Assembly (NCBI RefSeq): GCF_000166415.1
Contig: NC_014654.1
Location: forward strand, 868,001 to 932,000
Direction: 5' to 3'
From: Halanaerobium hydrogeniformans
Lineage (GTDB): Bacteria; Bacillota; Halanaerobiia; Halanaerobiales; Halanaerobiaceae
Length of the DNA: 64,000 nt
Below, piece after piece: positions 52,418 through 60,610 of the stretch. The translations under genes and the position numbers were made by a program. The notes beneath the pieces were generated by a model. That model was given only the letters and a program-made list of their open reading frames with translations, ran no database searches and was not told the DNA's origin. How positions within the stretch are numbered: position 1 is the stretch's first letter; each line of letters begins with the position of its first letter.

Positions 52418-53647
52418 ATGCAGTCTACACCAAAAGGGAATAGACCTCACATTGCGGTTTTTGGCAGAAGAAATGCCGGTAAATCTAGTTTGATTAACAG
52501 CCTCTGCAATCAAAAGCTGGCCCTGGTATCAGAAGTTCCTGGTACTACAACAGATCCAGTCTATAAAGCTATGGAATTACTACCATTAGGACCGGTGATG
52601 ATGATCGATACTGCTGGAATAGATGATAGTGGAGACCTGGGAGAGATGCGGGTTAAAAAAAGTTATGAAATAATTCGAAAAACCGATCTGGCAGTGCTGG
52701 TAATCGATAACCAGGTTGAGTTTGGTAAATATGAGCAAAAACTGCTGGATAACTTTAATAAAACAAATACGCCAGTGGTAGCTGTAATTAATAAAATTGA
52801 TTTAGCTTTTGATAAAACCGAGGTAGTTGATAAGCTGCAAAGAGAATATGATCTTAAGCCGATTTTGCTTAGTGCAGAAAGTGGTCAGGGTATCGAAGAA
52901 TTAAGAGATAAAATAGCAGAAAAAATGCCCCAGGATACTGAAGAAGCTTTTATAGTTGGAGATATCGTTAATCCTGGTCAAACGGTGGTTTTAGTTACTC
53001 CTATTGATACTGCTGCACCCAGGGGAAGATTAATTTTACCCCAGGTACAGACGATAAGAGATATACTTGATCATGATGGGATTTCAATTATCTGTAAAGA
53101 AACAGAGCTTAAAGCTTCGCTGGCTGCTTTAAAGGAAAAACCTAAATTAGTTATAACTGATTCTCAGGCTTTTATGAAAGTTGCTGCTGATCTAGATGAA
53201 GATATTTTACTGACAGGATTTTCTATTCTTTTTGCCCGTTATAAAGGTGATTTAGAGATCTTTTTAAGAGGTGCAAAAAAATTAGCAGAATTAAAAGCAG
53301 ATGATAAGGTATTAATAGCTGAAGCCTGTACTCACCGCAGACAGGCTGATGATATCGGCACTGTTAAACTGCCCCGCTGGCTGCGTTCTAAAGTGGGATC
53401 TTCATTAGAATTTGAGCATGTTTCGGGAAGAGAGTATCCAGAGAATTTAAGTGATTATGATTTAGTCCTTCACTGTGGCAGCTGTATGCTGAACAGAAAA
53501 GAAGTTTTGTCAAGGTTGAGAGAGGCAGAAGAAGCAGGTGTAGCTGTTATTAATTATGGAATGGCCATTGCTCAATTACATGGAATACTTGATAGAGCTT
53601 TAAAGCCTTTTCCAGCAGCTTATCGGCTCTGGCAGCAGCAAAAATAA
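52418..53647 (+). CDS. hydF: [FeFe] hydrogenase maturation GTPase HydF
   Basis: 409 residues. The N-terminal GTPase domain has P-loop GRRNAGKSS, the DTAGIDD switch and NKID. The middle dimerisation domain has APRGRLILPQVQTIRD. The C-terminal cluster-binding residues follow the HydF pattern: a Cys-x-His in EACTHRR and a CxxC in HCGSCM. HydF assembles the diiron subsite of [FeFe] hydrogenase and hands it to HydA. The hydE and hydG genes are not in this window, so the maturation genes are dispersed. Single-gene unit with its own terminator. Confidence 0.94.
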   Translation: MQSTPKGNRPHIAVFGRRNAGKSSLINSLCNQKLALVSEVPGTTTDPVYKAMELLPLGPVMMIDTAGIDDSGDLGEMRVKKSYEIIRKTDLAVLVIDNQVEFGKYEQKLLDNFNKTNTPVVAVINKIDLAFDKTEVVDKLQREYDLKPILLSAESGQGIEELRDKIAEKMPQDTEEAFIVGDIVNPGQTVVLVTPIDTAAPRGRLILPQVQTIRDILDHDGISIICKETELKASLAALKEKPKLVITDSQAFMKVAADLDEDILLTGFSILFARYKGDLEIFLRGAKKLAELKADDKVLIAEACTHRRQADDIGTVKLPRWLRSKVGSSLEFEHVSGREYPENLSDYDLVLHCGSCMLNRKEVLSRLREAEEAGVAVINYGMAIAQLHGILDRALKPFPAAYRLWQQQK

Positions 53648-53655
53648 TATTTTAG

Positions 53656-53690
53656 GGGGCCTGCTTTTTAATAATCGCAGGCCTTTTAAT
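53656..53690 (+). terminator. Rho-independent terminator after hydF
   Basis: GGCCTGC (53658-53664) pairs with GCAGGCC (53677-53683) followed by TTTTA. Confidence 0.72.
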
Positions 53691-53802
53691 AATGTAAATA
53701 TAAGTAAAATTATATTTCAAATTTTAAGCAGGATTTAAAAAATCTATAGAGAAATAATTTAATAGTGTGAAAATTAATAATATTTATTAAAGGAGATGGG
53801 TT

Positions 53803-54579
53803 ATGCTTGAAATAATTGATCTGGTAAAAAAATATGATTCTGGTCCATTGGCTTTAGATGGAGTTAATTTAGAAATTGAAGATGGTGATATCATAGCATT
53901 GATTGGCCCGTCAGGAGCAGGCAAAAGTACCCTTGTTAGATGTATAAACAGACTTGTCGAACCTACTTCTGGCAAGATACTGCTCAATGGGGTTGATATT
54001 AGCTCATTAAATAAAAAAGAATTGCGTGATGCAAGAAAAAATATCGGGATGATTTTTCAGGAATATGCACTTGTAGAGCGCTTAAGTGTAATGGAAAATG
54101 TTTTATCAGGCAGACTTGCTTCTGTGAACTTTTGGCAGAGTCTGCGCCGTAAATTTCCGCAAAAATACATAAGTGAAGCTCTATCTTTGTTGGACAGGGT
54201 TGGTTTAGGTGATTATATTGATACCAGAGCAGATCAGCTTTCTGGTGGTCAGAGACAGCGGGTTGGTATTGCCAGAGCATTACTGCAGAAACCGGATTTA
54301 CTGCTGCTTGATGAACCGACAGCCAGTCTTGATCCTAAAACAGCCAGGCAGATAATGCGCCTGGTAGTGGATTTAGTTCAGGAAAAAAATATTTCTGCGA
54401 TTATTAATATTCATGAGGTTAAACTAGCTGAATTATTTACCAAAAGGATTGTGGGCTTAAGAGAGGGTAAAATTGTTTATGATGAGGAAGCGGCTAAATT
54501 GGATACTGATGCCTTAACCCTCATTTATGGGGAAGAAGACTGGGATTCTGAGGGCCCTGCAGAAGATGAAGGTGAGTGA
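53803..54579 (+). CDS. phnC: Phosphonate-type ABC transporter ATPase
   Basis: 258 residues with Walker [10 protein letters not shown], signature [17 protein letters not shown], Walker [14 protein letters not shown] and switch His in [10 protein letters not shown]. The length and [23 protein letters not shown] segment match PhnC-type ATPases. It is the first gene of phnC-phnE-phnE-phnD. No C-P lyase genes are in the window, so the substrate may be a phosphonate, phosphite or phosphate ester. Confidence 0.88.
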   Translation: MLEIIDLVKKYDSGPLALDGVNLEIEDGDIIALIGPSGAGKSTLVRCINRLVEPTSGKILLNGVDISSLNKKELRDARKNIGMIFQEYALVERLSVMENVLSGRLASVNFWQSLRRKFPQKYISEALSLLDRVGLGDYIDTRADQLSGGQRQRVGIARALLQKPDLLLLDEPTASLDPKTARQIMRLVVDLVQEKNISAIINIHEVKLAELFTKRIVGLREGKIVYDEEAAKLDTDALTLIYGEEDWDSEGPAEDEGE

Positions 54580-54585
54580 TATGAG

Positions 54586-55398
54586 ATGAACACAGAAAAT
54601 CAAGCAGTTGAAGAACGAAGCTGGTCAAAACCGAAACTTATTAATTCAGCATTTTTAAGATGGACAATTATTTTTCTAATATTTATTTATATTGTTTTTG
54701 CAGTTAGATCATTTGAGATCAATGTAGACAGAATTATTAGAGGTCTTGATAGAGCCTGGGAGATGCTTTATGCATTTTTGCAGCCTGATTTTTTGGCCAG
54801 ACAGAGCCATATTTTTCAGGGAGTTTTAGAAAGCATAACTATGACAGTTGTGGCAACAACCCTTGGTATATTATTTGCAATTCCTGTTACTCTGGGAGCA
54901 GCCAAAAACATTTCGCCTCTGCCTGTATATTATGTCTGTAGAGGTATTTTAGTAGTTTTTAGAAGCCTGCATGTAGTTATTTTAGCTATTTTATTTGTTA
55001 TCATGTTCGGATTTGGTCCTTTTGCAGGAGTTTTAACTATGATAATCAACAGTATGGGTTTTATCGGTAAACTTCTCTCTGAAGATATTGAAAATATTAA
55101 TGAAGAGACTTTAGAAGCCATCAGAGCTACCGGGGCTTCCTGGCCACAGCTGATTATTTTTGGTGTCTGGCCTCAAATTTCTTCTAGATTTATTGGTTTA
55201 TCAATTTACAGAGCAGATATGACATTCCGTCAGTCAACAGTTATTGGTCTGGTCGGAGCTGGTGGAATAGGTGCTGTTTTGGATACAGCGATGGGACGTT
55301 ATGATTTTAATACTGCTGCTGCAATTTTAATAGTTATTATAATACTTGTACTGATCGGCGAATATGTTTCAAGTGCAATTAGAAGGAGGTTAACCTAA
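54586..55398 (+). CDS. phnE: Phosphonate-type ABC transporter permease, first copy
   Basis: 270 residues with about six membrane helices and the permease EAA motif (EAIRATGASWPQLIIFGVWPQ). The segment STVIGLVGAGGIGAVLDTAM is typical of PhnE. It precedes a second permease gene of equal length, as in many phn loci where two PhnE proteins make a heterodimeric channel. Start ATG 54586 follows GGTGAG; the stop overlaps the next start by one base. Confidence 0.87.
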   Translation: MNTENQAVEERSWSKPKLINSAFLRWTIIFLIFIYIVFAVRSFEINVDRIIRGLDRAWEMLYAFLQPDFLARQSHIFQGVLESITMTVVATTLGILFAIPVTLGAAKNISPLPVYYVCRGILVVFRSLHVVILAILFVIMFGFGPFAGVLTMIINSMGFIGKLLSEDIENINEETLEAIRATGASWPQLIIFGVWPQISSRFIGLSIYRADMTFRQSTVIGLVGAGGIGAVLDTAMGRYDFNTAAAILIVIIILVLIGEYVSSAIRRRLT

Positions 55399-56210
55399 TG
55401 CCCTGGAAAAATATAGAGAATAAAAGTGAGTGGGTATTTAGAAATCAGAAGGAATCTCTAAAAAGGTTTTTTCTCCTTTTAGCTGGTTTAATAGTATTTT
55501 TAATCGCTTCCAAATTTATCTCTGATGCAACGATGTGGCCTTTTGTTATGGATGCCCCTGCTCAGGCGATGGATTTTGTAACCAGGATGTTTCCACCTGA
55601 TTTAGGATATACAAGGAGAATATTACCTGCCCTCTGGGATACGATTAATTTAGCTGTTTTTGGGACTGTCCTGGCTGCTTTAATATCTGTTCCTATAGCA
55701 GTTATGGCAGCACAAAACACAACTCCCCACAGGATAGTAAGGGGAATGGCTCTAACAATTATTGTTACTTCCAGGTCGGTCAATAGTTTAATCTGGGCTT
55801 TATTAATAGTTCAGGTTGTAGGTCCGGGTTTGTTTGCCGGGATGCTGGCTATTGCTGTGCGTGGAATTGGTATGATTTCTAAATTATTTTATGAAACTAT
55901 AGAAGAAATAAATCAAGAGCCGATAGAAGCTATTAAAGCAACTGGTGCTTCTAAAGCTCAGGTCTTTTTATATGGCTATATTCCCCAGTTAATGCCCTCT
56001 TTTGTAGGAGTTTCTGTTTACCGCTGGGAAATAAATATCAGAGAATCAACAATAATTGGGATTGTTGGTGGAGGTGGAATCGGCTTTTTATTAAATTCTG
56101 CTATCAATAGATTGCGCTGGGATCAGGCGATTATGGTTTTAATTACAATATTAATTACCGTGTTTATTGCCGAATGGGTTTCAGCGAAGGCTAGAGAGGC
56201 AGTTGCTTAA
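55398..56210 (+). CDS. phnE: Phosphonate-type ABC transporter permease, second copy
   Basis: 270 residues, homologous to the preceding gene and most likely an old duplicate: the same EAIKATGASKAQVFLYGYIPQ motif and STIIGIVGGGGIGFLL near the C-terminus. About six membrane helices. Overlap of one base with the first permease keeps their ratio equal. Divergence between the two copies is large, so they are probably specialised halves of one channel. Confidence 0.87.
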   Translation: MPWKNIENKSEWVFRNQKESLKRFFLLLAGLIVFLIASKFISDATMWPFVMDAPAQAMDFVTRMFPPDLGYTRRILPALWDTINLAVFGTVLAALISVPIAVMAAQNTTPHRIVRGMALTIIVTSRSVNSLIWALLIVQVVGPGLFAGMLAIAVRGIGMISKLFYETIEEINQEPIEAIKATGASKAQVFLYGYIPQLMPSFVGVSVYRWEINIRESTIIGIVGGGGIGFLLNSAINRLRWDQAIMVLITILITVFIAEWVSAKAREAVA

Positions 56211-56293
56211 ATTATTTTATTAAAAAGTGGGGTGATAAAATATTTTTTAAAGCTTAAGTCAAAACAAATAATAACAAGGAGGAGTTAATTAAA

Positions 56294-57265
56294 ATGAGAT
56301 TTAAAAAAATATTTATAATAATGTTAGTTATGATTTTTGCAGCTTCATTTTTTGCTTTAGCTGCAGTTGAGGCTTCAGAGTTAGATCCTCGCTACACAGA
56401 TGAAGATGGAGATATGGTAGCCGATCCGCCAGCAGATGAATCAGAATGGCTTGATCCTAATATTATTGTATTTGCCTATTCTCCTGTAGAAGATCCTGCA
56501 GTTTATGAAGAGGTATTTGCAGACTTTACCGAACATCTTTCTAATGAGCTGGATCGTCCGGTTCGCTATTTTGGAGTACAGAGTTATGCTGCCCAGGTCG
56601 AAGCAATGCGGGCAGGAAGACTTCATGTATCAGGTTTTGCATCAGGAGCAGTTCAGGATGCTGTTAATAAAGCAGGTTTTGTACCTCAGACCGCCATGGG
56701 TGATGAAGATGGCATGATAGGTTATCGGATGGCTTTAATTGCCAGACAGGATAGTGATATTGATTCAGTAGAAGATTTAAGAGGTAGAGAAATTCCCTTT
56801 GTTTCTGAATCATCAGGTTCAGGCTTTTTTGCTCCTCGAGCTCTTTTATATGAAGAGTTTGATATGCTGCCAGGCAGAGATTATGACTATACCTTCTCTG
56901 GATCACATGATAACTCAATTTTAGGAGTTTATCATGAAGATTATATAGCAGCCCCTATTGCTGATGTTGTAGTAGGCAGAATGTATGAAGGTGGTAGAAT
57001 CGAAGATCCTTCTGGCTGGCTAAAAACTGTTTATGAATCACCTTTATTTCCATCTACTGCTTATGGTGTAACCCATAAATTACATCCAGATTTACAGCAA
57101 AGAATCAAAGAGGCATTCCTTAACTTTGACTGGGAAGGTACAATGCTTACCCAGCAGTGGGAAGATGAAGATCGTTTTGTAGAAATAAACTATAAAGAAG
57201 ACTGGGAAGTTCAGAGAACAATTAGAGCTGGTAGTGAAGCAGTAGCAGAGCTATTAGGTGAATAA
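56294..57265 (+). CDS. phnD: Phosphonate-type ABC transporter substrate-binding protein
   Basis: 323 residues with an N-terminal signal peptide (RFKKIFIIMLVMIFAASFFALAA); no lipobox. The mature part has the PhnD features FAYSPVEDP, the YFGVQSYAAQVEAMRAGRLHVSGF block and the PFVSESSGSGFFAPR motif. The sequence is notably acidic, as expected for a protein exposed to high salt. Located last in the operon (phnC-E-E-D), opposite to the common D-first order. A terminator follows. Confidence 0.86.
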   Translation: MRFKKIFIIMLVMIFAASFFALAAVEASELDPRYTDEDGDMVADPPADESEWLDPNIIVFAYSPVEDPAVYEEVFADFTEHLSNELDRPVRYFGVQSYAAQVEAMRAGRLHVSGFASGAVQDAVNKAGFVPQTAMGDEDGMIGYRMALIARQDSDIDSVEDLRGREIPFVSESSGSGFFAPRALLYEEFDMLPGRDYDYTFSGSHDNSILGVYHEDYIAAPIADVVVGRMYEGGRIEDPSGWLKTVYESPLFPSTAYGVTHKLHPDLQQRIKEAFLNFDWEGTMLTQQWEDEDRFVEINYKEDWEVQRTIRAGSEAVAELLGE

Positions 57266-57281
57266 ATCTAAGTTTATACTC

Positions 57282-57320
57282 AAACAAAAAGGGCTGTTTA
57301 AGCAGTCCTTTTTGTTTTTT
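57282..57320 (+). terminator. Rho-independent terminator of the phn operon
   Basis: AAACAAAAAGGGCTG (57282-57296) pairs with CAGTCCTTTTTGTTT, loop TTTAAG, then a T run. Confidence 0.82.
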
Positions 57321-57375
57321 CGCTTTTAATTGTTATTTAATTTTCTCAGCTTTAAAATTTCAAATAAGTGAAATC

Positions 57376-57404
57376 TTGAACATTATTGGATATTCTGTTA
57401 CAAT
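57376..57404 (+). promoter_or_regulatory. Predicted promoter of aspA
   Basis: TTGAAC (57376-57381), 17 bp spacer, TACAAT (57399-57404), about 57 nt before the start. Confidence 0.45.
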
Positions 57405-57460
57405 AAATAGCAATAATTACCTTATTTGATATTAAATTAAATGGATCAGGAGTGTTAATA

Positions 57461-58873
57461 ATGAAAAAAGATACTAAAAATAATTATAGAATTGAATCAG
57501 ATAGCATAGGTGAAAAAAAGCTTGCAGCTGAATCTTATTTTGGCATCAATACGATCAGAGCCTTTGAAAACTTTTCTATCAGCAGGAAAAAAGTACACCC
57601 TGATTTAATAAAGAGTATTGCCATGATAAAATTTGCTGCTGCCCAAACAAATCTTGAGATTGGCCTTTTAGAACAAGAGAAAGCTGAGGCAATAAAAAGT
57701 GCAGCTCAAGAAATGATTAATGGTAAATTTGATCATCTTTTTAAATTAGATGCTCTGCAGGGTGGTGCAGGAACTTCAAGCAATATGATGGTTAATGAGA
57801 TAATCGCAAATAGAGCTTTAGAAATTATGGGTCAGCAAAAGGGGCACTATCAATACCTCCATCCTAATGACGATGTTAATAAGGGGCAATCGACAAATGA
57901 CGTTTATCCCACAGCTCTAAGAATTGCTGTTTTAAACTTACTTAAAAAATTAACTGATTCAATAGCGAATTTGCAGGAAGCATTACAGAAAAAAGAAAAA
58001 GAATTCGCAGGGGTTATAAAGCTGGCCCGGACGCAACTTCAGGATGCAGTACCAATCACTTTAGGTCAAGAATTTTCAGCCTATGCAGAAGCAGTCAATA
58101 GAGATAGATGGAGATTATATAAAATAACTGATCGATTAAAAAAGATAAATCTGGGTGGAACTGCTGTTGGAACAGGTCTCAATACCAGCTGGGCATATAT
58201 CTATAAAATAGCCAAAAACATTAGATCCATAACCGGTCTGAGTCTGGCTCATTCAGAAAACATGATCGATATAACCCAGAACATGGATATTTTTGTTGAA
58301 GTCTCAGGTCTATTAAAATCTGCAGCAGTTAATCTTAATAAAATTGCAAATGACCTTAGATTGCTTGCCTCAGGTCCCAGAGGAGGCTTAGCTGAGATAA
58401 CATTAAGTGAAGTTCAGGCGGGTTCATCAATCATGCCTGGAAAGGTTAACCCGGTAATATGTGAAATGATAAATCAGCTGGTAATAGAGGTTATTTCCAG
58501 TGACCAGGCTATAACTTTAGCTGCTAAAGAAGGACAGTTAGAATTAAATGCCTTTGCTCCAATTATAGCTCATCATCTATTAAACATGATTGAGGAAATG
58601 ACAAAGGGAATTGATATTTTTATAAATAAAACCATCAATGGGATTGAAGCAAATCCTGAGCGCTGTCGTGAACTTTTAGAAGCAAGTTTAGCCCAGTTAA
58701 CTGCTTTAGTTCCTCATATCGGCTATGAAAATGCGGTTAAAATAGCAAAGAAAATTTTAAAAGGTGATAATAAAAATATTAAAGAATTAATTATTGAGGA
58801 GGGACTATTGTCAGAAGATAAATTAGAAGAGCTTTTAACCATAGAAAAAATGACCGGATTATATAACCTGTAA
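57461..58873 (+). CDS. aspA: Aspartate ammonia-lyase
   Basis: 470 residues from ATG 57461, 8 nt after AGGAG (GTG 57452 overlaps that box). Fumarase/aspartase superfamily: GAGTSSNMMVNEIIANRA, and the signature GSSIMPGKVNP with the catalytic Ser loop. The ESDSIGEKKLAAESYFG start and the PNDDVNKGQSTNDVYPTA block favour aspartase, since fumarases have different residues at the latter positions; adenylosuccinate lyase is excluded by length and motifs. Reaction: aspartate to fumarate and ammonia. Monocistronic; followed by an insertion element. Confidence 0.88.
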   Translation: MKKDTKNNYRIESDSIGEKKLAAESYFGINTIRAFENFSISRKKVHPDLIKSIAMIKFAAAQTNLEIGLLEQEKAEAIKSAAQEMINGKFDHLFKLDALQGGAGTSSNMMVNEIIANRALEIMGQQKGHYQYLHPNDDVNKGQSTNDVYPTALRIAVLNLLKKLTDSIANLQEALQKKEKEFAGVIKLARTQLQDAVPITLGQEFSAYAEAVNRDRWRLYKITDRLKKINLGGTAVGTGLNTSWAYIYKIAKNIRSITGLSLAHSENMIDITQNMDIFVEVSGLLKSAAVNLNKIANDLRLLASGPRGGLAEITLSEVQAGSSIMPGKVNPVICEMINQLVIEVISSDQAITLAAKEGQLELNAFAPIIAHHLLNMIEEMTKGIDIFINKTINGIEANPERCRELLEASLAQLTALVPHIGYENAVKIAKKILKGDNKNIKELIIEEGLLSEDKLEELLTIEKMTGLYNL

Positions 58874-58980
58874 ATTAATTGCAGGTATTGAACTTCTAAC
58901 GTAGAATAAATTATTAAGAATTTATCTAAAACTGCCAAGAAAACTCCATCCAAGCTATGCATTGGGTGGAGATGAATTGG

Positions 58981-59101
58981 CTATTTATTCTGATTTTCAA
59001 TATACTTTTTAATTGTCTCAATAGCAGCATCACCAGAAGATACAATAATGATATTGTAGACTATAAACAGAATGATAATTGTTATTTAAGTCTCTATTCA
59101 T
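58981..59101 (-). pseudogene. tnpA: tnpA remnant (Y1 transposase) with the middle deleted
   Basis: On the minus strand, ATG 59101 with a GGAGG upstream opens MNRDLNNNYHSVYSLQYH, the usual N-terminus of IS200/IS605 TnpA. After about 20 codons the sequence passes, in another frame, into the C-terminal end (VSSGDAAIETIKKYIENQ, stop 58983-58981). About 100 central codons with the HUH motif and the catalytic Tyr are gone, so the protein is not functional. Confidence 0.75.
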
Positions 59102-59180
59102 AAAAATAAAACCTCCATTTTTTCTTTTACAAGCAAACATATGTATGATATAATTATAGTAGGATGGAGGTGAAAAATCA

Positions 59181-60434
59181 ATGCGATTATCATTTAAATT
59201 CAAGCCTAAATTAAGCCATAAGCAATTAGTAATAATTAATGAATTAGCCTGGCATATTAGTAAACTATATAATACAGTCAATTATGAGGTTAAAAACAAT
59301 AAAGATATAAAAGCTGTCTATACTGAATTAGAAACTAGATATAAAAATAACTGGCATAATGACTACCTTCACTCCCATAACAGACAGCAGGCATTAAAGC
59401 AGTTAGCTCAGGACTGGAAAAGTTTTTTTAATTCTCTCAAAGATTATAAAAAGAATCCTCAAAAATATAAGGGGCAGCCAGGATCACCTAATTTTAAACA
59501 TATGAACAGTAATCCCTGTGAAATAATTTTTACCAATTTAGCTGTTAGAATTAAAGATAACAAATTACTCTTATCCTTATCTAAAAAGATACAATCTAAA
59601 TATAATGTGAAAGCTCTTAATTTTGAGCTGCCTGAAGCAGTTCAAAGCATTATAGATTTAGATGCTGGCCAGCAGATAAAGATTAAGCAGGACCGCATTT
59701 CTAAAAGATGGTATCTACTAATCATCTATAAGGTCGAGGAAATAAAAGAAAATAATAACCCTAACATAATGGCAATAGATCTAGGTCTTGATAATTTGGC
59801 TACTTTAACATTTAAAAACAACTCTGAGTGTTATATTATCAATGGTAAAACTATTAAATCCAAAAATTCTTATTTTAATAAAGAAATTGCCAGACTACAA
59901 AGCATTAGAATGAGGCAGTTAGCTACCAGTAAAATTAGAGATACTAAACGAATAAAATATCTGAGATTAAAGAGAAGAAATTATATTAGAGATTATCTCC
60001 ATAAAGCTAGCTGCAAAATAGTTGATTTAGCAATTGAAAATCAAGTAGAAACTATTGTAATTGGAGATATAAAAAATATTAAAAAATGCAGCAAGCTTAA
60101 ATCTTTTGTCCAAATACCGATCCAGAGATTAAAAAAATTAATTGAATACAAAGCTAAACTAAAAGGTATCAAAGTTGTTGAAATTGATGAAAGCTATACT
60201 TCTGGGTGTAGTTCAGTAGATCTGGAAAAAATAAATAAAAGTAACTATGATAAATCCAGAAGAATTACTAGAGGTCTCTTTAAAACTAACGAGGGTCTAT
60301 TAATTAATGCTGATCAGAATGGTAGCTTTAATATACTTCGTAAATACCATAACGATAAATGTATTCTCAGACCTATCAAAGAGGCGAGAGATAATGGATT
60401 TGTGGACAATCCTTCAAGATTAAGGGTATCCTAA
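59181..60434 (+). CDS. tnpB: TnpB-type RNA-guided nuclease of an IS605-like element
   Basis: 417 residues, Lys/Asn-rich. N-terminal helical domain with KGQPGSPNFKH, then the RuvC-like domain: first Asp in AIDLGLDNLATL and last Asp in INADQNGSFNIL. The usual middle Glu motif (IVVEDL) is replaced by IVIGDIKNIKK, and a Glu in EIDESYTSGCSS may take over, as in known rearranged TnpB groups. The zinc-finger cysteines are reduced to a single Cys. TnpB proteins cut DNA guided by an RNA made from the element's right end. ATG follows AGGATGGAGGTG. Confidence 0.85.
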   Translation: MRLSFKFKPKLSHKQLVIINELAWHISKLYNTVNYEVKNNKDIKAVYTELETRYKNNWHNDYLHSHNRQQALKQLAQDWKSFFNSLKDYKKNPQKYKGQPGSPNFKHMNSNPCEIIFTNLAVRIKDNKLLLSLSKKIQSKYNVKALNFELPEAVQSIIDLDAGQQIKIKQDRISKRWYLLIIYKVEEIKENNNPNIMAIDLGLDNLATLTFKNNSECYIINGKTIKSKNSYFNKEIARLQSIRMRQLATSKIRDTKRIKYLRLKRRNYIRDYLHKASCKIVDLAIENQVETIVIGDIKNIKKCSKLKSFVQIPIQRLKKLIEYKAKLKGIKVVEIDESYTSGCSSVDLEKINKSNYDKSRRITRGLFKTNEGLLINADQNGSFNILRKYHNDKCILRPIKEARDNGFVDNPSRLRVS

Positions 60435-60566
60435 ACTATTAGGAGCAAAACTTAAAAGCCAAACATCTTGTAAACTGACCTAGTAATATAGGTTGAACTT
60501 TAATCTATATGAAGCAGTTAGAAGCTCCCTCTAAATCTTGGTTTTGATTTAGGTGGAGAGGTTCAC
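60380..60566 (+). ncRNA. Predicted omega RNA (reRNA) scaffold at the right end of the element
   Basis: The region from the end of tnpB through the right-end hairpin (60525-60558) is in the place where TnpB guide RNAs are transcribed; the guide would come from DNA just after the element (from about 60560, T/A-rich). Supported by position and the terminal hairpin only. Confidence 0.4.
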
Positions 60567-60610
60567 TATATTTAAAAAATAGTAATATTATAAGTCAGAG
60601 GGAGGAAAAA

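Larger units (their letters stand above)
58940..60566 (+). mobile_element. IS605-like element: intact tnpB, internally deleted tnpA
   Basis: Left terminal hairpin CTCCATCC/GGGTGGAG (58944-58971, 12-nt loop), divergent remnant of Y1 transposase tnpA (minus), tnpB (plus) and right terminal hairpin CTCC-CTAAATC with GATTTAG-GGAG (60525-60558). The two hairpins resemble each other in their outer CTCC/GGAG parts, as in the subterminal hairpins of the IS200/IS605 family. Outer limits are approximate. It cannot move by itself if the transposase is dead, though a transposase elsewhere might act on it. Confidence 0.75.

Noticed and set aside
59030-59281. Minus-strand ORF of 83 residues overlapping the start of tnpB
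   Set aside because: Its first part is antisense to tnpB and only its end contains the tnpA N-terminus; the true remnant begins at ATG 59101.
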